Shown here: positions 45,154 through 54,169 of the stretch, one piece after another
Layout of the letters: each line of letters opens with the position of its first letter
Numbering within the stretch: position 1 is the stretch's first letter
Source of the DNA: Allokutzneria sp. A3M-2-11 16
GTDB taxonomy: Bacteria; Actinomycetota; Actinomycetes; Mycobacteriales; Pseudonocardiaceae
Length of the DNA stretch: 64,000 bases
NCBI RefSeq assembly: GCF_024213555.1
Contig: NZ_JANAVO010000003.1
Location: 248,001-312,000 of the forward strand
Reading direction: 5' to 3'
Position numbers and translations under genes: made by a program
Notes under the pieces: model-generated
The model's database searches: none
What the model saw: only the letters and a program-made list of their open reading frames with translations
What the model was told of the DNA's origin: nothing

Positions 45154-46449
45154 TTACAGCACGGTCGTGCGGCGGCGTACCAGGGAGACCGGGATGCTCT
45201 CCAGGGTGGGCAGCAGGCGTGCGTGGTTGCGCTTGACCTGGCCGTCCAGGCGCAGTGCCGGGAAGCGGCGGAACAGCTCGCGCAGCGCGATCTCGCCCTC
45301 CATCCTGGCGAGTCCCGCGCCGACGCAGAAGTGCACGCCGCCCGCGAACGCCAGGTGTTCCCTGGCGTTGCGCCGCATGATGTCGAAGCGGTCGGGGTTG
45401 CGGAAGACCTTGGGATCGCGGTTGGCGGCGGCCAGCAGCACCGCGACGTGGTCGCCGGGCTTGAGCGTGGTCCCGGCGACCTCGACCGGCTCCAGCGCCG
45501 CGCGGACGGTGAAGTGCACGGGCGGGCTGTGCCGCAGCGTCTCCTCGACCACGTTGGCGGCGAGGCTGAAGTCGGCGAGCAGGCGCTCGCGCGCGTCGCG
45601 GTTGACCAGCAGCGCCAGCGCGCCGTTGCCGATCAGGTTGAGGGTGGTGCCGAAACCGGCGAGCAGCAGCAGGCCCGCGGTGGCGAGCAGGTCCCTGTCC
45701 GCGACCGGCGCTCCGTCCACTTCGGAGTGAACCAGCTGGCTCAGCAGGTCCTCGCCGGGGGAGCGCCTGCGGTAGGCGATCAGCTCGCCGAAGAACGTGT
45801 GCAGCTCGGCGATCACCGAGTCCAGCCGCTTCTGCTCGGCCAGCGAGTGCACGCCGTCCAGGGCCGGGCCGACCTGGCGGGCCCACGCGCTGAACCGCTC
45901 GTGGTCCGGGGCGGGCACGCCGAGCATGTCGCTGATGACCTGGATCGGCACGCGGTCGGCGAAGTGCGGCACCAGGTCGAACTGGGGCCGCGTGGACAGC
46001 TCGTCCAGGTAGCCGGAGACCGTGCGCTCGATCTGCTCGTAGCGGGCGCGCACCGCGCGGGGGGTGAACCACGGCGCGACCAGTTTGCGCAGCCGCGTGT
46101 GGTCCGGCGGGTCCATGCTGAGGAAGGAGTCCTCGATGGGGTGCACGGGCTCGGGAGGGCGCGGCGGCAGCGGGATGAGCATGCCCTCGCTCGCCGAGAC
46201 CTGGCTGACGCCGAACCGCGGATCGCGCAGGATCTGGGTGGCCCACCGGTGCGAGGGCGTGATGTAGAGCTGGAGCTTGCTGCGCACCAGGTCGCCGTCG
46301 CGGCGGATGCGCTCGTAGAGCGGGTAGGGGCTGTGCGAACCCCGGCGCAGCAGTTTGGCGCCGTGGTCCCCCCGCGATGAGTAGATGCTCAGAGCCGCGC
46401 GTTCCACCAGAAAAGACACCGTCCGCCGTACATCCTCGTTGATGCCCAT
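45154..46449 (-). CDS. Cytochrome P450
   Basis: A 431-residue bacterial class I P450. The I-helix oxygen-binding motif is AGFGTT at 264-269, ExxR is EETLR at 302-306, and the heme loop is FAGGVHFCVG at 368-377 with Cys375 as ligand. The resemblance is to CYP107-like enzymes of actinomycetes. The ATG at 46449 is chosen for GGGAGGGAC ahead and for the normal length. No ferredoxin gene is adjacent. It may modify a natural product, but no pathway is nearby, so the substrate is unknown. Confidence 0.93.
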   Translation of the reverse strand: MGINEDVRRTVSFLVERAALSIYSSRGDHGAKLLRRGSHSPYPLYERIRRDGDLVRSKLQLYITPSHRWATQILRDPRFGVSQVSASEGMLIPLPPRPPEPVHPIEDSFLSMDPPDHTRLRKLVAPWFTPRAVRARYEQIERTVSGYLDELSTRPQFDLVPHFADRVPIQVISDMLGVPAPDHERFSAWARQVGPALDGVHSLAEQKRLDSVIAELHTFFGELIAYRRRSPGEDLLSQLVHSEVDGAPVADRDLLATAGLLLLAGFGTTLNLIGNGALALLVNRDARERLLADFSLAANVVEETLRHSPPVHFTVRAALEPVEVAGTTLKPGDHVAVLLAAANRDPKVFRNPDRFDIMRRNAREHLAFAGGVHFCVGAGLARMEGEIALRELFRRFPALRLDGQVKRNHARLLPTLESIPVSLVRRRTTVL

Positions 46450-46640
46450 GGCGAGTCCCTCCCGGGTCGGGCCGCGTCCCGCGAAGAAGTATCGTCCCGG
46501 CCTGGCCGGCGCGGGGACTGCCGCCGGGCCCGGATCGGGACGCGGACACATGTTACTCGAAGGTAGCCCCCGTACGACCGAGCTTGACCGACTTTTTTCC
46601 GAACTGAAGAATCTTGGTTAACAAGAGGATGGGGGACCGG

Positions 46641-47171
46641 ATGACTCCGGAAGACGGTTCGGCGCTCGTGCGGCGGATTTCCGACGCGGACCGGGAGAAC
46701 GCCGCGGTCGTGCTGAACCGCGCGGTCGCCGACGGCAGGCTCACGTGGACCGAGCACGCCGAGCGGCTTGAGCAGGTGTACGCGGCGCGCACCGCGGGCG
46801 AGCTGAGCCCGCTGCTCGCGGACCTGCACCAGCCCGTGCCGGTCGACCGCGCCCCCAAGCGGCTCAGCGCCGTGTTCAGCAAGGTCATCCGCGCGCCCGA
46901 GGGCACGAGTCCGCTGCGCGTGCGCGCGGTGTTCGGCGCGGCCGTCATCGATCTGCGCTCGGCGCGGCCCGGAGAGGAGATCGACCTCGTGGCTTCGTCG
47001 ATGTTCGGCAAGGTCGTGCTGACCGTGCCCGAGGACGCGACGGTGATCGACGAGGGCGGAGCCGTGTTCGGCAAGCGCCATGTGGCCGCGGGCACGAGTG
47101 GTGGTTCCGGCGCGGTGATCCGGCTTTCCGGGCGCAGCGTTTTCGGCAAGCTCGTCGTGCACCGAGGCTAG
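46641..47171 (+). CDS. DUF1707 / LiaF-like cell-envelope protein
   Basis: A 176-residue soluble protein: DUF1707 at residues 10-60 (VRRISDADRENAAVVLNRAV, DGRLTWTEHAERL) and a LiaF-type beta domain (FGAAVIDLRSARPGEEIDLVASSMFGKVVL in outline; key part FGAAVIDLR). No membrane span is present in this member. Similar proteins are linked with envelope stress. The start is uncertain: ATG 46629 and TTG 46614 are also in frame; 46641 has GGGGGA before it. Divergent from the P450. Confidence 0.83.
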   Translation: MTPEDGSALVRRISDADRENAAVVLNRAVADGRLTWTEHAERLEQVYAARTAGELSPLLADLHQPVPVDRAPKRLSAVFSKVIRAPEGTSPLRVRAVFGAAVIDLRSARPGEEIDLVASSMFGKVVLTVPEDATVIDEGGAVFGKRHVAAGTSGGSGAVIRLSGRSVFGKLVVHRG

Positions 47172-47231
47172 AATCACCTCGTGCGCCTTGCCCTCCGCCC
47201 CCGCTCATCCTCGGCCGAAGCCGTCTAGAGA

Positions 47232-47300
47232 TCTCCCGTTTCGTACTCATAGCGGGAAAAAGAGCGCTCCCATAGGCGGCTATGAGTACGAAACGGGAGA
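47232..47300. repeat. Palindromic element, family B, copy 2
   Basis: Perfect 22-base inverted repeats at 47232-47253 and 47279-47300, containing CCCGTTTCGTACTCATAGC on the left arm. The centre CGGGAAAAAGAGCGCTCC and the left flank CTAGAGA are shared with copy 1 at 45002. It sits between the convergent DUF1707 and TetR genes, 8 bases before the TetR stop. Confidence 0.92.
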
Positions 47301-47307
47301 AGCGGGC

Positions 47308-47901
47308 TCAGGGGCGGTTGCGGTGGCGGCGCACGGTTTCCTCGACGACGTCGAGTACGGGGCCGAGGTCGTCGGCGGGCAGGCCCATCGCCAGGTGTGA
47401 GACGAGTCCTTCGAGGACCAGTTCCAGGAACGCGGTCAGGACCTTCACGTCGACGTCGTCGCGGAGGTTGCCGGCGTCGCGCTGTCGCTGCAATCGCGCA
47501 GTGGTGGCCTCGGTGAGCTGTTGCGAGCGCTCGGCCCAGCGGGCGCGGAAGTCGGGGTCGGTGCGCAGGCGCCGCGTCACCTCCAGGCGCGTGGCCAGCG
47601 AGTGCACCGGGTGCTCGCCGCCGATGTCCTGCGGGGTCGACAGCAGGTCGCGCATCACCTGCACCAGGCCCTGTTCGGCGACGACCTCGGCCATCCGGAG
47701 CGCGTCCTCCTCGGCCAGCGCGAGGAACAGCGACTCCTTGTCCCGGAAGTGGTGGAAGATCGCGCCCCGGGACAGTCCGGTGGCTTCTTCCAGCCTGCGC
47801 ACGGTCGCGCCCTCGTAGCCGTGGCGGGCGAAACAGCTCCGCGCGCCGTCCAGGATCTGGCGGCGGCGGGCGTCGAGGTGGTCCTGGCTGACCCTGGGCA
47901 C
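47308..47901 (-). CDS. acnR: TetR-family regulator, AcnR-like
   Basis: A 197-residue repressor with the TetR helix-turn-helix at residues 12-58 (RRQILDGARSCFARHGYEGA, GLSRGAIFHHFRDKESLF). The sequence EEDALRMAEVVAEQGLVQVM after it closely follows AcnR of Corynebacterium, the repressor of aconitase that senses citrate. The usual acn gene is not adjacent here. GTACGTACGT at about 47940-47952, just upstream of the start, could be an operator. Confidence 0.85.
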   Translation of the reverse strand: MPRVSQDHLDARRRQILDGARSCFARHGYEGATVRRLEEATGLSRGAIFHHFRDKESLFLALAEEDALRMAEVVAEQGLVQVMRDLLSTPQDIGGEHPVHSLATRLEVTRRLRTDPDFRARWAERSQQLTEATTARLQRQRDAGNLRDDVDVKVLTAFLELVLEGLVSHLAMGLPADDLGPVLDVVEETVRRHRNRP

Positions 47902-48152
47902 GCCGCAGATGGTGGCAGCCGGTGTGCGTCCAGTGCAATCCGTACGTACGTTTTGGGCGGGACCTCACGCGACGGGGCGAACGGTACCGCCGCTCGCCCC
48001 GGATGGCCGAATCCGTTCGGAGGATTTGCGGGAAGCGCTTACCGCGCGCTCTTGTGCGCCGCGCGGGCGCGGTGGTGAGATCTGGCAAGTCTCCTTACTT
48101 TTTCACCGGACCGCCGCCGCACCCCTGTAAGCCCTCATCATCTGGAGGCATC

Positions 48153-50489
48153 GTGGCTGTCCAGTTCAGGTGGCCCGTGGCGTTGGCCGCAGCATTAGTC
48201 GCAACGATCATCCCCGTGACCGCGCACGCGGCGCCGACCGACTACGAGGCCGAGGACGCACAGATCTCCCAAGGTGCGGTCGAGTCCAACCACGCCGGGT
48301 TCTCCGGGCGGGGATTCGTCAACTACACCAACGTCGCGGGCAGCTACGTCGAGTGGACGGTCTCCGCCGCGCAGGCGGGGACGTACGCGCTGACCCTGCG
48401 CTACGCCAACGGAACCGAGGTGAACCGCCCGGTCGACATCCGCGTCAACGGCGCGATCTCCGCGAGCGCGGTGGCCTTCCCTGGGACCGGCGCGTGGACG
48501 ACCTGGCAGACGAAGACGGTCACCGCGACGCTCGCCGCGGGGCAGAACAAGATCCGCGCGACGGCCACGACGGCTGAGGGCGGGCCGAACGCGGACAAGC
48601 TGACCGTGGACGGCGCCGACACCGAAAAGCCGACCGCACCAACGAATCTGCGCTCGAACGGAGCGGCGACACCGACCACGGTCGCGCTCGCGTGGGATGC
48701 GGCGCGCGACAACGTCGGCGTTGTCGGCTACGACGTTTACCAGCACGGCCAGCACATGAAGTCGGTTACTGGGCTGTCGACGACGATCGACGGGCTCACG
48801 CCGAACACCGAGTACCAGTGGACGGTCTTCGCTAAGGACGCGGCGGGCAATGTCTCCGCGGCAAGCAACGAGGTGGTCATCAAGACACCGCCCGCGCAGC
48901 AGGACACCGAGGCGCCTTCGGCTCCGACGAACCTCGCGCGCGGCACGGTCGGCCCGAACAGTGTTGGGCTGCAATGGAGTCCTTCGCAGGACAACGTCGG
49001 CGTGACGGGCTACGAGATCCTGCGTGACGGTCAGGTGGCTGCCACCGCAACGGGAACCGCGGGCGAGGTCGGCGGTCTCAGCCCGAGCACGGCCTACAAG
49101 TTCACGGTTCGTGCGCGTGACGCTGTGGGCAATCGCTCCGCGAACAGCAACGAGATCACCGTGACGACCGCTCCGCCCGGCGGTGGGGGCGGGGTCGAGC
49201 CCGGCCGCGTGACCACGATCGCGTCCAATGTGGACGTTCCGTGGGGTGTGGCGTTCCTGCCCGAGGGATCGGCGTTGGTCAGCGAGCGCAACAACTTCAA
49301 CGTCTTCAAGCTCACGCAGGGCGGTCAGCGCACCCCGGCGGGCAAGGTGCCCAACGCGGTCACCACGGGCGGCGAGGGCGGCTTGCTCGGGCTTGAGGTG
49401 TCGCCGAACTTCGCCTCGGACAAGTGGGTCTACATCTACCACTCGTCCAACCAGGGCAACCGCGTCGTGCGGATGAAGTACGAGAACAACGCGCTCGTCC
49501 AGTCCAGCTACCAGGTTCTGCTCGGCAACATCCCGCAGAGCCGGTTCCACAACGGCGGGCGGCTGCGCTTCGGTCCGGACGGCATGCTGTACGTGGCCAC
49601 CGGCGACGCGCAGGCGCACCAGAACGCGCAGGACCTCGGCTCCACCGCGGGCAAGATCCTGCGGATCACGCCGGACGGCAAGGTTCCCGCGGACAACCCG
49701 TTCGCCGGGAATCCCGTGTGGAGCTACGGGCACCGTAACGTGCAGGGTCTCGGGTTCGACTCGCGCGGCCGCCTGTGGGCGACGGAGTTCGGCAACAGCC
49801 AGATGGACGAGCTGAACCTGATCGTCAAGGGCGGCAACTACGGTTGGTCCGACTGCGAGGGCACCGCGACCGGGCTCGGCGGCGGTGGCTGCGACAAGCC
49901 CGGATTCCGCCGTCCCGCGCGCACTTTCGCTCCTACCGGGTCGAACTCGCCGAGCGGGCTGACCATCGTCAACGACCACATCTTCGTCGCGCAGACCACC
50001 GGCGAGCGCGTGTACCGCATGAAGATCAACGGTGACGGCGTCGACACGCCCAAGGCGTACTTCCAGGGCGCGTACGGGCGCCTGCGCACCGTGGAGAAGT
50101 CACCGTCCGGCGGACTCTGGTTGACAACAACCACCGACAAGGACGGAACTGCCAACAATGACCGGATCTTCCACATCGAACTGACCGGAGCGAACCCGCG
50201 GCCCGGCCAGTTCAAGCTCACGAGTTCGGCGTTCGCGGACAACGCGATGCTCCCGGCGAAGTACACCGGCGCGGGCGATGGCAAGGCGGGACAGGACATT
50301 TCGCCGCCGCTGAGCTGGGCGCCCGGAGCCGCGGGCGCGAAGAGCTACGCCATCGTCCTCGCCGACCGCGTCAACAACGGCAACAAGCGGCACTGGGCGA
50401 TCTGGGACGTCCCGATCCAGAACGCCGTGGTGGCCAACAGTTCCGCGAACGTCGTGCTCAACGGCAGGTCCAACGCGTCCACCCAGTAG
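48153..50489 (+). CDS. Secreted CBM-FN3-FN3-sugar dehydrogenase with half PEBP domain
   Basis: A 778-residue exported protein. Order: signal peptide 1-27 (ending AHAAP); carbohydrate-binding module 28-150 (YEAEDAQISQGAVESNHAGF, then FVNYTNVAGSYVEWTV); two fibronectin III domains about 155-245 and 250-340 (DNVGVVGYDVYQHG, DNVGVTGYEILRDG); a GlyGlyGlyGly linker; a PQQ-dependent soluble glucose/sorbosone-dehydrogenase beta-propeller 350-680 (VPWGVAFLPEGSALVSERN, YGHRNVQGLGFD); and a phosphatidylethanolamine-binding (YbhB-type) domain from 690 that stops after about 90 residues, half its normal length. GTG start with TGGAGGC. It probably oxidises polysaccharide-derived sugars outside the cell. 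Confidence 0.88.
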   Translation: MAVQFRWPVALAAALVATIIPVTAHAAPTDYEAEDAQISQGAVESNHAGFSGRGFVNYTNVAGSYVEWTVSAAQAGTYALTLRYANGTEVNRPVDIRVNGAISASAVAFPGTGAWTTWQTKTVTATLAAGQNKIRATATTAEGGPNADKLTVDGADTEKPTAPTNLRSNGAATPTTVALAWDAARDNVGVVGYDVYQHGQHMKSVTGLSTTIDGLTPNTEYQWTVFAKDAAGNVSAASNEVVIKTPPAQQDTEAPSAPTNLARGTVGPNSVGLQWSPSQDNVGVTGYEILRDGQVAATATGTAGEVGGLSPSTAYKFTVRARDAVGNRSANSNEITVTTAPPGGGGGVEPGRVTTIASNVDVPWGVAFLPEGSALVSERNNFNVFKLTQGGQRTPAGKVPNAVTTGGEGGLLGLEVSPNFASDKWVYIYHSSNQGNRVVRMKYENNALVQSSYQVLLGNIPQSRFHNGGRLRFGPDGMLYVATGDAQAHQNAQDLGSTAGKILRITPDGKVPADNPFAGNPVWSYGHRNVQGLGFDSRGRLWATEFGNSQMDELNLIVKGGNYGWSDCEGTATGLGGGGCDKPGFRRPARTFAPTGSNSPSGLTIVNDHIFVAQTTGERVYRMKINGDGVDTPKAYFQGAYGRLRTVEKSPSGGLWLTTTTDKDGTANNDRIFHIELTGANPRPGQFKLTSSAFADNAMLPAKYTGAGDGKAGQDISPPLSWAPGAAGAKSYAIVLADRVNNGNKRHWAIWDVPIQNAVVANSSANVVLNGRSNASTQ

Positions 50490-50496
50490 CGGCAGT

Positions 50497-50543
50497 CCCG
50501 TTGCGGCATTGGTTGCGCCTGGCGCGACCGGTGCCGCAACGGG
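50497..50543 (+). terminator. Hairpin after the sugar dehydrogenase
   Basis: Perfect 12-base stem CCCGTTGCGGCA / TGCCGCAACGGG with a 23-base loop, seven bases after the stop; no T tract. Confidence 0.6.
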
Positions 50544-50721
50544 ATCGGTGCAGAGCGGGGGTGCGGCGGTGCGGGTGACTCGGGGCTGAACGGGTGATGT
50601 TGCGCTGGTGAAGGCCGGTTTTCGAGTCGTTCCCCGGGCGGCGGCGGCACGGTCGACGGGGTGCGACTGTCAGAGGGCGTGTGTAGCTTCGGGATGACCC
50701 GAGTCACCAGGAGTGATCATC

Positions 50722-51930
50722 TTGACCACACGCACCGCACCGCCGAGCGCGCAGGTCGTCAGCACCAGGGCGCACGCGGAGGCTTACATCGCCTCGATCT
50801 GTTTCAAGACAGGGCCTCCGTGTCTGGTGGGCGTCGAGCTGGAGTGGACCGTCCACCACGCCGACGACCCGCGAAGACCGCTGGAGTACGACCAGCTCGT
50901 CGCCGCGCTCGGCGCCCACGCGCCCGCCGAGCTCCGCGGCCCGCAACTGCCCTTGCCCAACGGTTCGATGCTCACCGTGGAGCCCGGTGGACAGGTCGAG
51001 GTCTCGACCGCCCCGCAGCCCGAACTGAGCACCCTGATCTCCGTCGCCTCTGCCGACATCGCTTACGTGGTCGAACTCCTGCGTCGTTCCGGGCTCGTGC
51101 TCGGCACCCGGGGGACCGATCCGTTCCGCCCGCGGAAGCGCCTGCTGGACACCCCCCGCTACCGGGCGATGGAGCGCGCTTTCGAACCGATCGGCCCGCA
51201 CGGCCGGACCATGATGTGCAGCACCGCCGGTTTGCAGGTGTGCCTCGATGCCGGGGAACCGCACCGGGTTCCCGTGCGCTGGGCCGCGGTGCACGCGCTC
51301 GGGCCGGTGCTGACGGCGGCCTTCGCCAACTCCCCGGAGCTGGACGGGGCGCGCACCGGCTGGGCCTCCACCAGGATGCGCGCGGTGGCCGGGACCGATC
51401 CCGTTCGCACCTCGCCCGCGCCAGTCGGGGCCGACCCGGCGCGGCTGTGGGCGCGGCACGCACTGGACGCGCCGCTGGTGTGCCTGCGCAGACCGGGGGA
51501 GGACTGGTCGCCACCGCCCGGGGTCACCCTCGGCGACTGGGTGGACGGGGCGATAGCCCCACCGCCGACCACCGACGACATCGACTACCACATCAGCACG
51601 CTGTTCCCGCCGGTCCGGCCGCGCGGCTACCTCGAAGTGCGCTACCTGGACGCGCAGCCGACCGGGGAGTGGGTGGTGCCGCTGGTGCTGCTCACCGCGC
51701 TGTTCCACCAGGAGTCCACTGTGGACGCCGTACTGGACGTGACGGTGGACGCGGCCGACCGCTGGGAGGCGGCGGCGCGGTACGGGCTGGCCGATCCGGT
51801 GCTGGCCCTGGTCGCCGAGCGGGTCTTCGAGCTGGGCGCCCGCGCGATTCCCGCGCTGGGGCTGCCCGCCGAGCTGGCGTCGCTGGTGATCGAATCCCTC
51901 GAACACGTGCGGGCGGGTGATCCGGCATGA
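50722..51930 (+). CDS. egtA: Glutamate-cysteine ligase EgtA (ergothioneine biosynthesis)
   Basis: A 402-residue ligase making gamma-glutamylcysteine for ergothioneine. The GCS2 core is present: VGVELEWTVHH, SMLTVEPGGQVEVSTAP, and GRTMMCSTAGLQVCLDAG, and the C-terminal YLEVRYLDAQP. The TTG at 50722 has GGAG eight bases upstream, and so is preferred over a GTG at 50713 that overlaps this site. The gene opens the egtA-B-C-D operon and overlaps egtB by four bases (ATGA). Confidence 0.92.
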   Translation: MTTRTAPPSAQVVSTRAHAEAYIASICFKTGPPCLVGVELEWTVHHADDPRRPLEYDQLVAALGAHAPAELRGPQLPLPNGSMLTVEPGGQVEVSTAPQPELSTLISVASADIAYVVELLRRSGLVLGTRGTDPFRPRKRLLDTPRYRAMERAFEPIGPHGRTMMCSTAGLQVCLDAGEPHRVPVRWAAVHALGPVLTAAFANSPELDGARTGWASTRMRAVAGTDPVRTSPAPVGADPARLWARHALDAPLVCLRRPGEDWSPPPGVTLGDWVDGAIAPPPTTDDIDYHISTLFPPVRPRGYLEVRYLDAQPTGEWVVPLVLLTALFHQESTVDAVLDVTVDAADRWEAAARYGLADPVLALVAERVFELGARAIPALGLPAELASLVIESLEHVRAGDPA

Positions 51931-53414
51931 CGACGACCGAGCAGGAGTCCTTGCGCGCCAAGGCCGCGGCCGAACTGGAGCGGGCCAGGCTGCGCAGCGC
52001 GGCGCTGACCGACGTGCTCGACGACGACGAGCTGGTGCGGCAGCACTCGCCGTTGATGTCGCCGCTGATCTGGGACCTCGCGCACATCGGCAACCAGGAA
52101 GAGCTGTGGCTGGTGCGCGACGTCGGCGGGCTGCCCGCGGTGCGCAGCGACATCGACGAGCTCTACGACGCCTTCAAGCACTCGCGCGCGTCGCGGCCCG
52201 CGCTGCCGTTGCTCAAGCCCGGTGAGGCGCGGCAGTACGTGGACCAGGTGCGGCGCAAGACGATGGACATTGTCGACCGAGTGCCGTTGCGGGGGCGCAG
52301 GCTGGTGGAGAACGCCTTCGCCTTCGGCATGCTCGTGCAGCACGAGCAACAGCACGACGAGACCATGCTGATCACGCACCAGACCCGCAAGAGCACCGCG
52401 GTGCTGCACGCGGAAGATCCTCCCAAAGCGGACGGAACCGTTCTGCCGCACGAGGTTCTGGTGCAGGGTGGACCGTTCACGATGGGCACGTCGACCGAAC
52501 CGTGGGCGCTGGACAACGAACGCCCGGCGCACCAGGTGCACGTCGACGCGTTCTTCATCGACACCACGCCGGTCAGCTGCGGGCAGTACCAGGAGTTCAT
52601 GGCCGATGGCGGGTACGAGCGCGCGGAACTGTGGACCGAGGCGGGGTGGGAACACCGCGTCAAGTCCAACCTGCGCGCGCCCCTGTACTGGCGGCGGGAC
52701 GGGGATCGTTGGCTGCGCGACTGCTTCGGCGTGATCGGGCCGGTGCGCGATGCCGAGCCCGTCGTGCACGTCAGCTTCCACGAGGCGCAGGCGTACGCGC
52801 GGTGGGCGGGCAAGCGGCTGCCAACGGAGGCGGAGTGGGAGAAGGCGGCGCGGTTCGACCCGGAGAGCGGTCGCTCGCGCAGATTCCCTTGGGGTGACGA
52901 GAATCCCGGGCCACAGCACGCCAACCTCGGCCAGCGGCACCTGCGGCCCGCGGAGGTCGGGAGCTACCCGGCGGGCGCGTCGCCGCTGGGCGTGCGGCAG
53001 CTGATCGGTGACGTGTGGGAGTGGGTGGACACCGACCTCCACGGCTACCCGGGATTCACCGCGTTCCCGTACCGCGAGTACTCCGAGGTCTTCTTCGGCC
53101 CCGACTACAAGATGCTGCGCGGCGGTTGCTTCGGCACTGACGCGGTGGCCTGCCGGGGCACGTTCCGCAACTGGGACTACCCGATCCGCAGGCAGATCTT
53201 CGCCGGATTCCGTTGTGCGCGAACGCCAGGGGGTGGGGAGCCAGGGCGTGTTTCGCAGGTCCGTGTTCGCGATAGCCGGGCCGAGCCCGCCCCTGGCGGC
53301 GCCGCCGAAAAGCCCACGTACAACACCGGTACGCGGCCTTCCCGCCGTCTTGCCAGGAACGACCCCGATCCCGACTCTCATCGAACGAGACCTGCGAAAC
53401 GCGCCCAGGGGTAG
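51927..53414 (+). CDS. egtB: Hercynine oxygenase EgtB with extra C-terminal tail
   Basis: A 495-residue non-heme iron sulfoxide synthase joining gamma-Glu-Cys (or Cys) to hercynine. DinB-like N-terminal half with the iron triad His53 (LAHIGN), His139 and His143 (HEQQHDET); C-terminal formylglycine-generating-enzyme-like half (LPHEVLVQGGPFTMGTSTEP, then WEWVDTDLHGYPGF and MLRGGCFGT). The conserved part ends at GFRCARTP near residue 433, as in other EgtB. The last 60 residues, arginine/proline rich, come from an inverted-repeat element (53240-53412) and are not part of the family; activity is probably unaffected. Confidence 0.93.
   Translation: MTTTEQESLRAKAAAELERARLRSAALTDVLDDDELVRQHSPLMSPLIWDLAHIGNQEELWLVRDVGGLPAVRSDIDELYDAFKHSRASRPALPLLKPGEARQYVDQVRRKTMDIVDRVPLRGRRLVENAFAFGMLVQHEQQHDETMLITHQTRKSTAVLHAEDPPKADGTVLPHEVLVQGGPFTMGTSTEPWALDNERPAHQVHVDAFFIDTTPVSCGQYQEFMADGGYERAELWTEAGWEHRVKSNLRAPLYWRRDGDRWLRDCFGVIGPVRDAEPVVHVSFHEAQAYARWAGKRLPTEAEWEKAARFDPESGRSRRFPWGDENPGPQHANLGQRHLRPAEVGSYPAGASPLGVRQLIGDVWEWVDTDLHGYPGFTAFPYREYSEVFFGPDYKMLRGGCFGTDAVACRGTFRNWDYPIRRQIFAGFRCARTPGGGEPGRVSQVRVRDSRAEPAPGGAAEKPTYNTGTRPSRRLARNDPDPDSHRTRPAKRAQG
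53240..53412. repeat. Inverted-repeat element (family C) at the egtB/egtC junction
   Basis: The left end GGGCGTGTTTCGCAGGTC (about 53245-53262) and the right end GACCTGCGAAACGCGCCC (about 53389-53406) are inverted repeats of some 28 bases with few mismatches (left continues CCGTGTTCG, right begins CGAACGA). The roughly 110-bp centre has no recognised coding function. The element extends the egtB frame by about 60 codons and ends just before the egtC start. No other copy is seen in this window. Confidence 0.75.
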
Positions 53415-53418
53415 CCCC

Positions 53419-54159
53419 GTGTGCAGACACCTCGGCTACCTCGGCAGGTCGATCCTGCTGGGCGAGCTGCTGTTGCTGCCGCCGCGTTCGCTGATGCGCC
53501 AGTCCTGGGCGCCGGAGGACATGCGCGGCGGCGGCACGATCAACGCGGACGGCTTCGGCGTCGGGTGGTACAGCACCCTCCGGCCCGAGCCAACGCGCTA
53601 CCGCACCGTCCGTCCACTGTGGAGCGACGCGACGTTCGCCTCGCTGGCCGGGACGACGAGCAGCGGCGCGGTGCTGGCCGCTGTGCGCTCGGCGACGGTG
53701 GGCATGCCCGTGGTGGAGACCGCGAACGCGCCCTTCGCCGACGGCGAGTGGTTGTTCAGCCACAACGGCCGTGTCGACGGGTGGCCGGTGTCGCTGGCCG
53801 GGCTCGCCGCGCGGCTGCCGACCGTGGACCTGATCACCCTGGACGCGCCGACCGACTCGGCGGTGCTGTGGGCGCTCGTGCGGGACCGGCTGCGCGCCGG
53901 TGTCCCGCCGAGGGACGCGCTGGCCGAGGTGGTCGCCGAGGTCGACGCGGCCGCCTCGAACTCGCGGCTGAACCTGATGCTCACCAACGGGCGGCAGCTC
54001 GCCGCGACCACCTGGGACCACGCGTTGTCGGTGCGCCACACCGGCGACGGCGTGCTGGTCTCCTCCGAACCCATCGACGACAGCCCCGAATGGACAGCGC
54101 TGTCGGACAAGCAGCTTGTCGTCGCCAGTGAGTCCACTGTGGACATTGAGAGTCTCTAG
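53419..54159 (+). CDS. egtC: Gamma-glutamyl hercynylcysteine S-oxide hydrolase EgtC
   Basis: A 246-residue class II glutamine amidotransferase-fold enzyme that removes the glutamyl group in ergothioneine biosynthesis. The catalytic residue is Cys2 after removal of the initiator (start VCRHLGYLG). Conserved GGTINADGFGVGWY and FSHNGRVDGW are present. The GTG is fixed by the need for Cys2. It starts four bases after the egtB stop. It has no separate ribosome site other than AGGGG in the end of the inverted-repeat element. Confidence 0.93.
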   Translation: MCRHLGYLGRSILLGELLLLPPRSLMRQSWAPEDMRGGGTINADGFGVGWYSTLRPEPTRYRTVRPLWSDATFASLAGTTSSGAVLAAVRSATVGMPVVETANAPFADGEWLFSHNGRVDGWPVSLAGLAARLPTVDLITLDAPTDSAVLWALVRDRLRAGVPPRDALAEVVAEVDAAASNSRLNLMLTNGRQLAATTWDHALSVRHTGDGVLVSSEPIDDSPEWTALSDKQLVVASESTVDIESL

Positions 54160-54169
54160 GAGCTTTGCC

